Shown here in pieces: positions 1 through 9,575 of a stretch of DNA of 64,000 nucleotides; the stretch's first letter is position 1, and every line of letters begins with the position of its first letter. Origin of the DNA: JAWWPY01 sp963822825 (GTDB lineage Bacteria > Actinomycetota > Actinomycetes > Streptosporangiales > Streptosporangiaceae); assembly GCA_963822825.1 (NCBI GenBank), contig CAWGIW010000012.1, forward strand, positions 372,001-436,000, read 5' to 3'. The notes beneath the pieces are model-generated. The model did not search any database. It was not told the origin of the DNA and worked only from the letters and a program-made list of their open reading frames with translations. A program made the translations under genes and the position numbers.

Positions 1-806
1 GCCTGGTGGAGAGCTTCGCCGGGTCCAAGCCGCTGGTCATCCCCATCGCGGTGCTAGCCCTGTGCGGCGTGGCCGCCGGCGTCACCGCACAGTCCCGCGG
101 GCCGGCCGTCACGGGATCGCCTGAATCGCCGGCCCTGGTCACGCTCGTCCTGCCCTGGCTGGTCCTGCCGCCCGTCATCATGCTGGCTGTGTCGCGGATC
201 AAACCGGTCTACGACATCCGGTACGTGCTCTTCGGCCAGCCCGCCCTGGCTCTGCTCTGCGGCGCCGGGCTCACCTGGCTCGGGCGCGTCATCTCGGCGG
301 CGCCCTTGCTCTCGAAGGCCCGGGCCCCCGGCCGCATGCTGGCGTGGCTGCCGTCGGCCGGGCTCGTGGTGCTGGTGGGCGTGCTGCTGATCGCGCCGCA
401 GCGGGCGATCAGGCGGCCGTCCTCCCGCCCGGACAACCTGGGCTTCAACGCGGCGGTCATCGCCGCCCACGCGCGCCCCACGGACATCGTTTTCTACATA
501 CCGTGGAACCAGCGGGTGCTGGGCATGGGATACCCCGGGCCCTTCCGCAAGCTCAGGGACATCGCGCTAGCGGAGTCCCCGGTCAGATCCAGCACCCTGC
601 TTGGCACCGAGGTGAGTCTCACTACTCTGCGTCACCGCCTGACCCGTGTGAGCCGGGTGTGGCTGATCACCTCGGTGAGCCAGCACGAGCTGAGGGCGGT
701 GACCAGCCCCGTGCAGCGGGCCGAACTGTCGCTCATTCGCGGCATGCGGCTGATCGGCCGCTGGCACGCGGACGAGGACGTCCTCAGTCTGTACCGCGTG
801 ATGTAG
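1..806 (+). CDS. C-terminal part of a membrane glycosyltransferase (GT39/ArnT-like), cut by the window edge
   Basis: The reading frame is open to the left edge, so the gene starts outside the window; the GTG at position 6 is only an internal start-like codon. About 266 residues are visible. Hydrophobic membrane segments lie near residues 10-30, 45-65, 75-95 and 115-130. The last of the visible segments is followed by a soluble tail. The motif YDIRYVLFGQPALALLCGAGL-like (Arg-Tyr followed by Pro-Ala-Leu) near residue 70 resembles the last transmembrane part of actinobacterial ArnT/mannosyltransferase-like proteins, which transfer sugars from lipid carriers outside the membrane. The catalytic N-terminal loop is not visible, so the substrate cannot be stated. 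Another polytopic membrane protein remains possible. Confidence 0.5.
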   Translation, partial: LVESFAGSKPLVIPIAVLALCGVAAGVTAQSRGPAVTGSPESPALVTLVLPWLVLPPVIMLAVSRIKPVYDIRYVLFGQPALALLCGAGLTWLGRVISAAPLLSKARAPGRMLAWLPSAGLVVLVGVLLIAPQRAIRRPSSRPDNLGFNAAVIAAHARPTDIVFYIPWNQRVLGMGYPGPFRKLRDIALAESPVRSSTLLGTEVSLTTLRHRLTRVSRVWLITSVSQHELRAVTSPVQRAELSLIRGMRLIGRWHADEDVLSLYRVM

Positions 807-951
807 CCGCTCCCCGGTCCATCACCTCCCCAGGGCCGATGGATGCACAGCAGCAACCACGCCGGCGAGGAACAGCGCGCAGCGGACACCGAAACCCCGC
901 ACAGGCAGCAACCAGCGGCCGAGGAACACCCGGCGCATAGCCTGGTAACCC

Positions 952-1909
952 ATGGACGAGACACGCACCGTCGGTGACAGGGTGCGCGTCGTACGCAAAC
1001 GACGCGGCTTAAGCCAGCGCGAGCTTGCCCGGGGTGCCGGCGTTCTCGCTGTCGCTCATCAGCAAGCTTGAGCAGGGAGAGCGGCAGGACACGCGAACCG
1101 AGACGCTGCGCAAGTTCGCGGTCGCACTGGGCGTGCCGACCATGGCCCTCATCGGGGACGCTTCCGCTGCTCCGCTCCCGCGTGCTCCAACTGACTGGGT
1201 CGCTCATGGTCCAGACCCGCCAGCGCAACACCGCCCGGATAGCGCTGGACCGCGCCCTCGCCGACGCGGAGGCATCCGGCAGCGTTCTCGACGCTGCCTC
1301 ATGCATAATCACAAAGTGCTGGCTCCTGCTCACAGAGAACCAGTTTGAGCAGGTCCGCACCCTGGCCCTGCAATGGGCGGACCGTATTGAGCCCAAGCTC
1401 TCCACCGCGACGACAGCAGAGCTATCGACATGGGGATGGCTCCTGCCCCGCGCCTCCGCCGCCGCGATCCGCGACAACCGGCCCGGCGAAGCAGCGGACA
1501 TCATGAGGCTCGCCGAAGCTGCCGCCGTCAGCCTGGGCCGCGACCAAGGCTCCTACCACTCCTACTGGACGACATTCGGGCCAGCCACCGTGACCATGAA
1601 CAGGTCGAGAACGCCGTCATCGACGACAAGCCAACCGCAGCCCTGGCCATCGCGGAGAAGGTACCAGGCACACTGCGCCCCACCTCCGACAACAGGAACA
1701 GGCACCTGCTTGACGTGACAGCCGCCCACCTCGCACTGCGGCACTACCCCGACGGATTCGACGTGCTCTACCGCCTCTCCCGCGAGACACCCGCCTGGCT
1801 AGAGAACCAAACCATGGCGAAGGACCTGCTTGAGAAGATCATCCGGAAGAGGCGAACTCTCACCCCGGAGATGCGGGAACTCGCAGACGCGGTCCACCTG
1901 CCTCTCTGA
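952..1909 (+). pseudogene. XRE-type HTH regulator with TPR-like C-terminus, broken by frameshifts
   Basis: The ATG at 952 opens an XRE helix-turn-helix (GDRVRVVRKRRGLSQRELA). That frame stops near 1070. The recognition helix continues in a second frame (LSLISKLEQGERQDTRTET), the middle in a third (to about 1600) and the end in a fourth segment that stops at 1909. So there are about three shifts, near 1040, 1180 and 1600. The C-terminal part is alpha-helical with alanine-rich repeats, as in the HTH-TPR regulators that actinomycetes often place beside SAV2177-type methyltransferases. The next gene is exactly such a methyltransferase, which supports the assignment. The gene is either a pseudogene or an intact gene damaged by sequence errors; the many other frameshifts here favour the latter. 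Confidence 0.7.
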
Positions 1910-1986
1910 GCCATGTGACATTTCCGCATCCCCGTCCGCCAAAGTCGCATTGCCCGGCCGATCTCAGCAGCCCTAACGTCTTCTTC

Positions 1987-3031
1987 GTGACTGAAAGCGA
2001 CACTTCCAGCACAGGACGCAGTCCGGCGTCCATCCTGGCAACAACCGCGCCTGACGAGCTACTGGCGGTCCAACAGCAGTTCCCCGGCTTCCGGATCTGG
2101 CGGGAGATCACCGGGGACCGGGTCCGGTACGTGGCCCGGAGCCAGCGGCCGGGCCTGAACCCGCATACCGTCGTTACCGATAACGTGAGCGAACTGCGCG
2201 CCGCGCTCAAACCGTCGCGCGATGCTGGCCTGGTCGCGTTCAACTCTACGACGCCCAGCATCGCCCGCATGTATGACGCCATGCTGGGCGGCAAGGACAA
2301 CCTCGCGGCCGACCGGTCCGCCGTCAGGAAGATCCTGGAGACCTTCCCTGAAGCTATCGAGATCGCCCAGGCCAACCGCGCCTTCCAAGTGCGCGCTGTC
2401 CGCCACGCCGCCCGGCAGGGCATCACCCAGTTCATCGATCTTGGAGCCGGCCTGCCTACCGCGCCGAACACGCACGAGACCGCCCGGCACGCCTGCCCGG
2501 ACGCCCGCACCGCCTACGTGGACTGCGACCAGCTTGTGATCGCCTACGCCCGCGCCCTGCTCTCCGTCGACAATCAGGTAGCCGTGGTGGCCGGCGACAT
2601 CCGCGACCCGGCCGCGATCTTAACCGGCCGGCCGCTGACCGCCCTGCTCGACCTCACCAAACCTGTCTGCCTGCTCCTAGTCTCCGTCCTGCACTTCCTC
2701 GCACCCGATGACGCGGACATGGCCATGGCCGCCTACCGCGACCAGATCGCCCCCGGCAGCTACCTGGTGATCTCCGCCGGCACATCCACCGGCACCGACC
2801 CGCACCTGATCACCACCCTCCGCGACGCCTACGCGAAAGCCGGCCAGATAACCGGCCGCACCCAGGCGGGAATCGCCGCCTGGTTCGGCGGATTCGCCAT
2901 GGCCAGGCCCGGCCTGGTGGATGTCCACGCCTGGCGGCCCGGCCACCTGGCCGACTACGCGCCGCCGTCCGTCCGCGCCCGGTTCCTGGCCGGCGTCGCC
3001 CCGCAAGCCCGCCCCCGGAACCCAGACGTGA
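1987..3031 (+). CDS. SAV2177-family SAM-dependent methyltransferase with small N-terminal domain
   Basis: The Rossmann methyltransferase part starts near residue 90. STPSIARMYDAMLGGKDN-like (here TTPSIARMYDAMLGGKDN) is the hallmark of the actinomycete SAV2177/DUF574 (Methyltransf_19) family, followed by FIDLGAGLP (SAM-binding) and YVDCDQ. The methyl acceptor of this family is unknown. The N-terminal ~80 residues (FPGFRIWREI... YVAR) look like a separate small protein family normally encoded alone, so this is a fusion or a lost stop. The written frame runs on to 3471. Removing one C in the run near 3003 gives the family-typical end GVARK and a TGA at 3029-3031. I used this end. GTG at 1987 was chosen over the GTG at 1915 because the first 24 residues are low-complexity; this start is uncertain. 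Confidence 0.72.
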
Positions 3032-3048
3032 CCAGCGGCGACCCTGAA

Positions 3049-3257
3049 ATGGTCGGCCCCCCGGCCCAGCCGCACGCGCCGCAGAGGCGACACTTGACGA
3101 CATCGCCCGCGAGTGTCCCGGCTGGCACTGCTGGGCAGGCATATCCGGCTTGCTGTACGCCAGCCTGCGCGGCAGTTCTCCGCCTGTCATCGTGCGAGGC
3201 GAGGACCCCGCCAGACTGCGCGAGGAGATCCGCCGCGCCGGGGCCGACCTGTCCTAA
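3049..3257 (+). CDS. Small PGW-motif protein of unknown function, one base missing in the assembly
   Basis: An ATG at 3049 is followed by a C-run (near 3056-3060). With one more C the frame reads on to ARECPGWHCWAGISGLLYA and ends at TAA 3257, giving about 69 residues. The C-terminal half (Pro-Gly-Trp, Trp-x-Gly, Tyr-Ala, then a charged helix RLREEIRRA) matches in layout the N-terminal domain of the preceding methyltransferase (FPGFRIW... YVAR... ELRAAL). Small proteins of this kind are common beside HTH-TPR regulators and SAV2177 methyltransferases in actinomycetes; no function is known to me. It sits 17 bp after the corrected methyltransferase stop, so co-transcription is likely. Confidence 0.55.
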
Positions 3258-3404
3258 GCACCTGTACCAGCGCCTGCGGCCCCTGCCGCATCAGGAAAAC
3301 GCGGACGCTGGCACGGGACCCACCCCGCCCCGGCGCGTGACGAAATTCCTCCCACCGCCCGCACACCACCGGTGTAATCCGATGGCGACAGCTCGGTCCG
3401 CACG

Positions 3405-3839
3405 TCACTCCGGCGGATATGCGAGCTTGACCCTGCGGAGGCCGTATGACGGGTTGATGGACATGACATAGGGGCCATCGGCCCTGAGAGCCGCCCCGAC
3501 GATCTTCGCTTCGTTGGCGGCATACCACCGTGCCATGTCTGGCCCGGCCAGATCCGCCCTGGATAGGGCGAAAACGCGCGCGCTGGTCATGTAAACCACT
3601 TGCGCTTCGAGGGGATTACGGGCGATAGCGAGATCCTTGCAGAGCAGCACGTCACCGGCCAGAGCCGCTTCCTCGATCCACTGGGTGTCGCGGATCCCCT
3701 GGGACTCGGCCTTGCCATACCGCTCGTCCATGGTCGCCAGCGTCCAGCCGGCCTGTCGGAGGGCCTGCGGCACGATCCGAGCGCCGAGACCGCGGTCGAG
3801 GAAGAACCGGAGCTCTGAAGCCGCCGCCTCTCCGGTCAC
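3405..3839 (-). CDS. PIN-like toxin, VapC45-like
   Basis: 144 residues, close to the usual length of PIN-domain toxins (130-145). The N-terminus carries LRFFLDRGLGARIVPQAL with an acidic residue in the first PIN position, followed by conserved acids in DTQWIEEA and in LLCKDLAIARN, a layout seen in the VapC45 / PIN-like subgroup. PIN toxins are Mg-dependent RNases that cut tRNA or rRNA. It lies 3 bp after the (frame-corrected) antitoxin stop on the same strand, GTG start at 3839, which is the normal order antitoxin then toxin. Assignment to the VapC45 subgroup rests on the partner being a large DUF433-type antitoxin. Confidence 0.7.
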   Translation of the reverse strand: MTGEAAASELRFFLDRGLGARIVPQALRQAGWTLATMDERYGKAESQGIRDTQWIEEAALAGDVLLCKDLAIARNPLEAQVVYMTSARVFALSRADLAGPDMARWYAANEAKIVGAALRADGPYVMSINPSYGLRRVKLAYPPE

Positions 3840-3842
3840 CCT

Positions 3843-4558
3843 TTACGCCGCCTTGCGAATGTCTTCGACTTCCCCGATCTTCAGGCCGTAGTCATCAGCG
3901 ACGTCCCCGGCCGGCTCTGCGCCCTGAGCCTGCTCACGATGTCGGCGACCCGGATACCGCGCTGCGCCACGGTCGGCTGGCCGCCGTTTAGCCACGGGTC
4001 AACAACGACATCGACGCTCCGGTATTGCGCCAGATGTATGTTCCGGGTCCAGCCGTTTTCGTAGGTCACGCGGGTCAGGTAGTCGCGGACTACTGGCCGG
4101 AAGACCTGCTGGCCGCTGCGGACCACCACCAGGCCCTCCACCATGTCCTGATCCGCGGGGTCTCTCGACTGCCTGCCGAAGTCCCACAGCACCTCAGCGC
4201 CGTCGGTCTGCAACCGCTGGCTCGCGAGCGCCTGGGGCAGCCCGATATGGTCCTGCAGCCACAACACAGCCGGGCGGATGCGCCGCATGGGCACCCCCGC
4301 TTTGGTGAACGCGGCCACAATGTAGGCCTCCGCAAGACCGACGAACGGAACGCTGACACCACGCGGGCGGACAGGTTCCAGCGTCGTGACGATCGGCGCG
4401 GACACCACCTGCGAGCCATCAAGCCGCTTACGGGCGTACCCGACCGCCCAGTCCCTGAAGGTCTGGGCAGGGACAGCGATGATATGCGCCGCCTCAGCCT
4501 TATGGTAGATGGGCGTCGTGTAGTGAGGATCATCGATAACCCTGCCGTGAGCCACCAC
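3843..4558 (-). CDS. DUF433-type antitoxin, VapB45-like, frameshifted near its end
   Basis: About 238 residues. An N-terminal helix-turn-helix (YHKAEAAHIIAVPAQTFRDW) is followed by the long middle domain of VapB45-type antitoxins (VPFVGLAEAYIVAAF, IRPAVLWLQDHIGL) and a C-terminal DUF433 unit (GQPTVAQRGIRVADIVSRL). As written the frame ends at 3881; adding one G near 3912 restores the DUF433 tail ADDYGLKIGEVEDI and a TAA at 3843-3845, 3 bp before the toxin GTG. The start GTG at 4558 has a GGAGG element just upstream; the frame stays open to 4645 but that extension is alanine-rich and poorly supported. Antitoxins of this type bind the toxin and repress their own operon. Confidence 0.68.
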
Positions 4559-4763
4559 GCCGCCTCCCTCCGCATTGATCGTAGACCCCGCAGCACGAAT
4601 CGCCCGGATTGCCAGCGCCGCGGCGTCAGCCAGGCGCACCGCCACCCTCAGCCAGCTAAGCCAACGCCCCGACCCCCGCTCAGCTGACGGAGCGGGCCCG
4701 AACGACGGTCAACGGGGGCAGTCGGCAGGTTGCTTCCCGTCCGCTCTGACCAAGGGAGCCGGT

Positions 4764-5279
4764 GTGGCCATCTCGCCTTACATTCAGAAGCTGCGTGGCG
4801 CGGTTGGCAGTGATCTTCTGCTGCTGCCGTCTGTGACCGCCTTGGTGTTCGATGGCCGTGGTCGCGTGCTGCTCGTGCATGACGTCGACACTGGACGGTG
4901 GGTTACGCCGGGCGGCAGCATTGAGCCCGGTGAGAGGCCTGCTGATGCTGCTGTGCGGGAGGTGTGGGAGGAGACGGCGCTTCTCACCCGGCCGGTGCGC
5001 ATCCTGGGCGTATTCGGCGGCCCGGGTTTTGTGGTGCGCTACAGCAACGGTGATGCGGTGTCATATGTGATGACAGTTTTTGAGTGCGCTGTTGTGGGCG
5101 GCTCGCCGCGTGCCGACGGTTCTGAGACGTCCGAGGTTCGGTATTTCGCCGCAGATGCCCTGCCCGCGACGCTTGCGCCGTGGGCCCAGACTGTCCTTCC
5201 CCGGGCAATGGGGGACCGTGTCAGCGCGAGCTTTGAGCCCGCGACGTGGACTCCTGGTGCTCGCGGGGCACCGAAGTGA
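4764..5279 (+). CDS. Nudix hydrolase
   Basis: 171 residues. The Nudix box is nearly complete: GSIEPGE, seven residues, then REVWEETAL, matching GX5EX7REUXEEXGU except that the last Gly is Ala. The motif's glutamates bind Mg for hydrolysis of a nucleoside diphosphate linked to another group X. The substrate cannot be read from the sequence. The start GTG at 4764 has AGGGAG six bases upstream; an open frame extends to 4575 but it overlaps the antitoxin promoter region and looks non-coding. The 3' end overlaps the nominal tail of the convergent sigma factor gene. Confidence 0.82.
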   Translation: MAISPYIQKLRGAVGSDLLLLPSVTALVFDGRGRVLLVHDVDTGRWVTPGGSIEPGERPADAAVREVWEETALLTRPVRILGVFGGPGFVVRYSNGDAVSYVMTVFECAVVGGSPRADGSETSEVRYFAADALPATLAPWAQTVLPRAMGDRVSASFEPATWTPGARGAPK

Positions 5280-5969
5280 GTGCCCGGAGGGCGCTGCTGG
5301 TTGCGCTCGATGTTCCCCATCGGGTGCAGGTGGCTTTGCCGGGGCGGATTCATGCCCAACCGTGGTGATACGGCGTACCGCGGTTTCGCCGGCCTGGGGG
5401 GCCAGGCCGGGGGCGTGGCCTGGGCCGTACGCGGCCAGCTTGTCGCGGAGCCGCCCGCGGCCCCGGTGCAGCCGGGACATCACGGTGCCGATCGGCGTCC
5501 CCATGATTTCGGCGATCTCCTTGTAGGCGTAGCCCTCGATGTCGGCCAGGTAGACCGCGACCCGGAACTCCTCCGGCAGGTCCCGGAGGGCCCGGAGGAT
5601 CTCGGAGTCGGCCAGCCGGTCCAGGGCCTCCGCCTCAGCCGAGCGCGCCTGGGGAGCCAGCGGATCGGCGGGAACCTGCCAGTCCTGGAAATCCCCGCTC
5701 GATGCCTGCCGCGGCTCGCGGCGGCGCTTCCGGTAGCTGTTAATGAACGTATTCGCGAGGATGCGGTGCAGCCATGCGCGGAGATTCGTGCCCGGCCTGA
5801 ACTGATGAAAAGCCGCATATGCCTTGGCTGACGTCTCCTGAACGAGGTCTTCGGCGTCGGTGGGGTTGCGGGTCATCCGGAGAGCGGCCGGGTACAACTG
5901 CCCAAGGAAAGGCACAACGTCCTGTTCGAATCGCGCGTTGCGGTCCGGCGCCTGCTCGGTGGACCCCAT
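5061..5969 (-). CDS. ECF sigma factor, SigR/SigH-like, with doubtful C-terminal extension
   Basis: The sigma-70 region 2 is clear (ALRMTRNPTDAEDLVQET, then NLRAWLHRILANTFINSYRK), as is region 4 (LRDLPEEFRVAVYLADIEGY, EIMGTPIGTVMSRLHRGR). The sequence pattern is that of the SigR/SigH group, which in actinomycetes directs the thiol-oxidative stress response and is held by the zinc anti-sigma factor RsrA. No rsrA follows here. The domain ends near residue 185, but the frame runs on to 302 residues and overlaps the Nudix gene by 219 bp. A one-base shift in the C/G run near 5400 would give a stop at 5350-5352 and a more normal ~205-residue protein. The ATG at 5969 has GAGGTGA upstream. Confidence 0.82.
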   Translation of the reverse strand: MGSTEQAPDRNARFEQDVVPFLGQLYPAALRMTRNPTDAEDLVQETSAKAYAAFHQFRPGTNLRAWLHRILANTFINSYRKRRREPRQASSGDFQDWQVPADPLAPQARSAEAEALDRLADSEILRALRDLPEEFRVAVYLADIEGYAYKEIAEIMGTPIGTVMSRLHRGRGRLRDKLAAYGPGHAPGLAPQAGETAVRRITTVGHESAPAKPPAPDGEHRAQPAAPSGHSLRCPASTRSPRRGLKARADTVPHCPGKDSLGPRRKRRGQGICGEIPNLGRLRTVGTRRAAHNSALKNCHHI

Positions 5970-6206
5970 CGTTGCTCACCTCGTCTGTTGACTATCACTC
6001 TATAGACGTGCGCGAGGCCCTATTCGGCTCAGTGTCCCGGGTCACAATCTCTGCGACAGTCAGTCAGGTATTTTGTACCCGCGCATGCTGAGAATTTGCT
6101 GAAGGCCAGCTACGGGTAGCTGGAGTCGCACTCCGGCGGGTGGCCGGGGCCAGCGGTTCACCCCGCCCGGCTGGATCCATCCGGTCCGGACGGGCGATCC
6201 GTCACA

Positions 6207-7916
6207 ATGGTCGGCGTGATCAGCGGCATCAGCGACGAGCACGCCCTGGTGGATGCCGCTGTCCGGCTGGGTGCGTTCGACGTCCCGGGCTGGTCTGACA
6301 CCGAACAGCGGCTGGCCGCCGCGGCCCGGTGCGGCCACGATCACCCGGCCGACCTTATCGCCGTCCGGGACCGGATCCAGGCTGGTGAGGACCCGTTGGG
6401 AGAGGCGTTCTGCCGGCTGCGCGGGCGCGCCGAGCGGCGAGCACTCGGCCAGACCCTCACCCCGCCGGAGATCATCGGGAGCATGATCTCCTGGGCGGCC
6501 CGCGCCGCCGGGACAGGCGAGGCCAGGAGCGGGGCGGCCGGGGACGCGGCCCGGCCCGGGTGGTCGACCCGGGCGTGGGCTCAGCGCGGTTCCTCATCGC
6601 CGCGGGGCGCCGGTGGCGCCGCGCGGCGCTGCTCGGAGCCGAGATCGACCCCGTCGCGGCGCTCATCGGCCGGGCCAGCCTCGCCGCCGCGGGCCTGGCC
6701 GGACGCTCGCGCGTGCTGCTGGAGGACTACCGGGCGCTGCGCCTGCCTTCGGCCGGGGGGCCGACGCTGTTTCTCGGCAATCCGCCGTACCTGCGCCACC
6801 ACCAGATCCCGCCGAAATGGAAGGACTGGCTGCGGTCCACCGCGCACAGCCTGGACCTGCCGGCCAGCGGCCTGGCCGGGCTGCACGTGCATTTCTTCCT
6901 CGCCACCGCGGTGCTCGCCGCGCCGGGCGATCTCGGCGCCTTCATCACCGCCGCGGAGTGGCTCGACGTGAACTACGGCAGCCTGGTCCGTGCCCTGATG
7001 CTGGGGCCGCTGGGCGGTGAGTCGGTCCACCTGATCGAGCCCGCCGTCCCGGTGTTCAGCGATGCGCTGGCCACCTCGGCCATCTCGTGCTTCCGGCCGG
7101 GCGCTTTCGGGCCGGACGGGAGCCCTCGCCCGCTTCGCCTGCAGCGCGTCGCCAGCGTGGCGGACCTCGGCGCGCTCGCTGGCGGCGCGCCGGTGCCCGC
7201 CGGGTCGCTCACCGCCATCGCCCGCTGGGGGCCCGATGCTGCAGGCAGCGGGCCCGCGCCGCCGGGCATCCGGGCTGGCGGCCGACCGGGTCCAGCTCGG
7301 GGAGCTGTGCCGGGTCCACCGCGGCCAGGTCACCGGGGCCAACGCGGTCTGGGTCGCGGCGGCCGGGGAGGCCGGTGTGCCGGAACGGTTCCTGTTTCGC
7401 GCGGTGACCCGGGCCCGCGAGCTCTTCCAGGCCTGGGACGTCCTGCCCACCGGCGCGGCGCTGCGTGCGGTCATCGACCTGCCCGCCGACCTCGGCGAAC
7501 TCTCAGCCGAAGAACGTCGCCGCGTCGAGGCGTTCCTCGGCCGGGCCCGGGCCGCGGGCGCCGCGGACAGCTTTATCGCCCGGCACCGCAGGCCCTGGTG
7601 GCGGGTCCGGCTCCGCGAGCCACCGCCGATCCTCGCCACGTACATGGCCCGCCGGCCGCCGGCCTTCGTGCGCAACCTGGCCGGGGCCAGGTACCTGAAC
7701 ATCGCGCACGGCATCTACCCACGTGAGCCGCTGCCGGAGACCGCGCTCGACGGCCTGGCGGCATTTCTGCGGGGTTGTGCTACGCGTAGCCAGGGCCGGG
7801 TTTATGCGGGGGGCCTGGTCAAGTTCGAGCCAGGAGAAATGCAGCGGCTGGCGGTTCCATTGCCGCAGGAACTGGCCGCCTGCGCTCAGCCCGCTTGCGC
7901 TCAGCCCGTTAGATAA
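6207..7916 (+). pseudogene. Adenine-N6 DNA methyltransferase (NPPY class), two frameshifts
   Basis: Three consecutive frames make one ~565-residue protein. The first (from 6207) covers a helical N-terminus; after a shift near 6555 comes the SAM-binding region (DPGVGSARFL, then LGAEIDPVAA) and the catalytic motif LFLGNPPYLRHH. After a second shift near 7255 comes a C-terminal part with VHRGQVTGANAVW and later PREPLPETALDGL that looks like a TaqI/Eco57I-type target-recognition region. NPPY methylases transfer a methyl group to N6 of adenine. No restriction endonuclease or other partner lies next to it, so it looks like an orphan methylase. It converges on the mannosyltransferase gene with 8 bp between the stops. 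Confidence 0.75.
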
Positions 7917-7924
7917 TGGACCGG

Positions 7925-9525
7925 TCAGATCCAGCCGTGGTACCACATACGGGACAGCCAGGCTGTATACGGAATGACCTTTCCGGCCAGTACGGGTACA
8001 GATAGGCGAAATTCACAGAACGCCCAGGACGTAGGCACCCGCGATGATCGCGCCGACTACCGCGGCGGGCATCTGACGCCTTCGGCCGAGCCGATGATCA
8101 GCCCCAGGCACAAGGTGATGGACAGCACCAGGAACGGGACGAAGGCCACCGCGTAGAAGGAGAACTCGGTCCGGTGGTCATGCCCGGCGAACCAGAACCA
8201 GGGCAGCCAGCCGGCCGCCACCGCGAGCAGCACCGCCCCGGCCCGCCAGTCCCGGCGGGTCAGCCACCAGCCCAGGCACACCAGCAGGGTGAGGATCGAC
8301 GTCCACCAGATCATCGGGGTGCCGAGGGCCAGCACCTCCTGGGAGTTGCCGGCCGAACACGCGACCTGCGGGTGGGAGCCCTCGCCGACCGGCCGGGCAG
8401 ACCAGTAGTAGGAGACCGGCCTGCTCATCACCAGCCAGGTCCAGGGCTGCGACTGGTACGGGTGGTGCGTGGTCAGGCCCGATGTTGAAGCCAGGCATCT
8501 GCCTTGTGGTACTCAAGCAGCGAGGCCAGGCCGGAGATCACCGGGGTGTGGATGCCGTGCTGCGCCGCCCAGCTCCGGTCGTAGCCGCGGACTGGTGGCG
8601 AACCAGCCGGTCCAGGTCGCCAGGTAGGCGGCCACGGGCACCAGCACGAACGAGACGGCAGCCAGCGCGCGTCATCGCGCCAGCGCGCCGCGCCGGTAGC
8701 CGCGGAACCCGGCCGCCCGCCGCGCCCCGATGTCCCAGGCGACGGTCAGGGCGGCGAACGCGGACACGGACCAGATGGCGTCCCACTTCGACGCGCAGGC
8801 CAGGCCCAGGCAGACTCCGGCGCCCAGCCGCCACCAGCGGATCCCCAGCCGGGGGCCGCGCTCGTCGCCGGGCCGCCGGGCCGCCGCCAGCTCCGGCCAG
8901 CCGGGCGCGGGAGACGTCGCGGTCCACGACCAGGCAGCCGAACGCCGCCAGCACCCAGAACATCAGGAAGATGTCCAGCAGCGCCGTGCGGCTCATCACG
9001 AACTCCAGGCCGTCCAGCGCCAGCAGCAGGCCGGCCACGCAGCCGAGCAGGGTGGACCGGGTCATCCGGCGGGCGATCCGGGCCAGCAGCAGGATGGCCA
9101 GCGACCCGACCAGGGCGACTGCGAACCGCCAGCCGAACGGGGTCAGGCCGAACAGTCCACTCGCCCGCCGCGATGAGCAGCTTGCCGAACGGCGGGTGCA
9201 CGACGAACTCGCCGCCGGGCGGCGAAGATGTGGGTGTCGCCCGTGCGCGATCAGCGAGTTGCGGTTGCTGACGTAGTTGTGCTCCACGCCGTAGCGCAGG
9301 ATCCCGAGCGCGTCCGGCACGTAGTAGGTCTCGTCGAAGATGACGGCGTGCGGCACGCTCAGCCGGTTGAAGCGCAGGAACGCGCCGAACGCGGTGACCA
9401 GCAGCGGGCCCGCCCAGCCCCAGAACGCGCTGCCCGGCATCGGCGGGACGCCAGCCGGGCCCGGAGCGCGGGCAGGCGGGAACCGGTTTCGGCGGCTGGC
9501 ACGGCTCGGCCTGGGATGCAATCAT
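7925..9525 (-). pseudogene. Protein O-mannosyltransferase (PMT family, GT39), several frameshifts
   Basis: The N-terminus has RFNRLSVPHAVIFDETYYV with the Asp-Glu pair that is catalytic in the PMT family, followed by hydrophobic segments (WRFAVALVGSLAILLLARI, LLDIFLMFWVLAAFGCLVV). A later frame holds the typical C-terminal stretch SYYWSARPVGEG, EVLALGTPMIWW, and GWLPWFWFAGHDHRTEFSFY. A last frame gives KVIPYTAWLSRMWYHGWI ending at 7925. In actinobacteria this enzyme adds mannose from polyprenyl-phosphate-mannose to secreted proteins, and its gene is divergent from rsmI, exactly as here. I count at least four shifts. Either it is a pseudogene or the local sequence is poor. Confidence 0.75.
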
Positions 9526-9575
9526 CGAGGCACATCGTATTGGGGGTCGGCGGCATAGCGTGGGTTCCGCGATGA

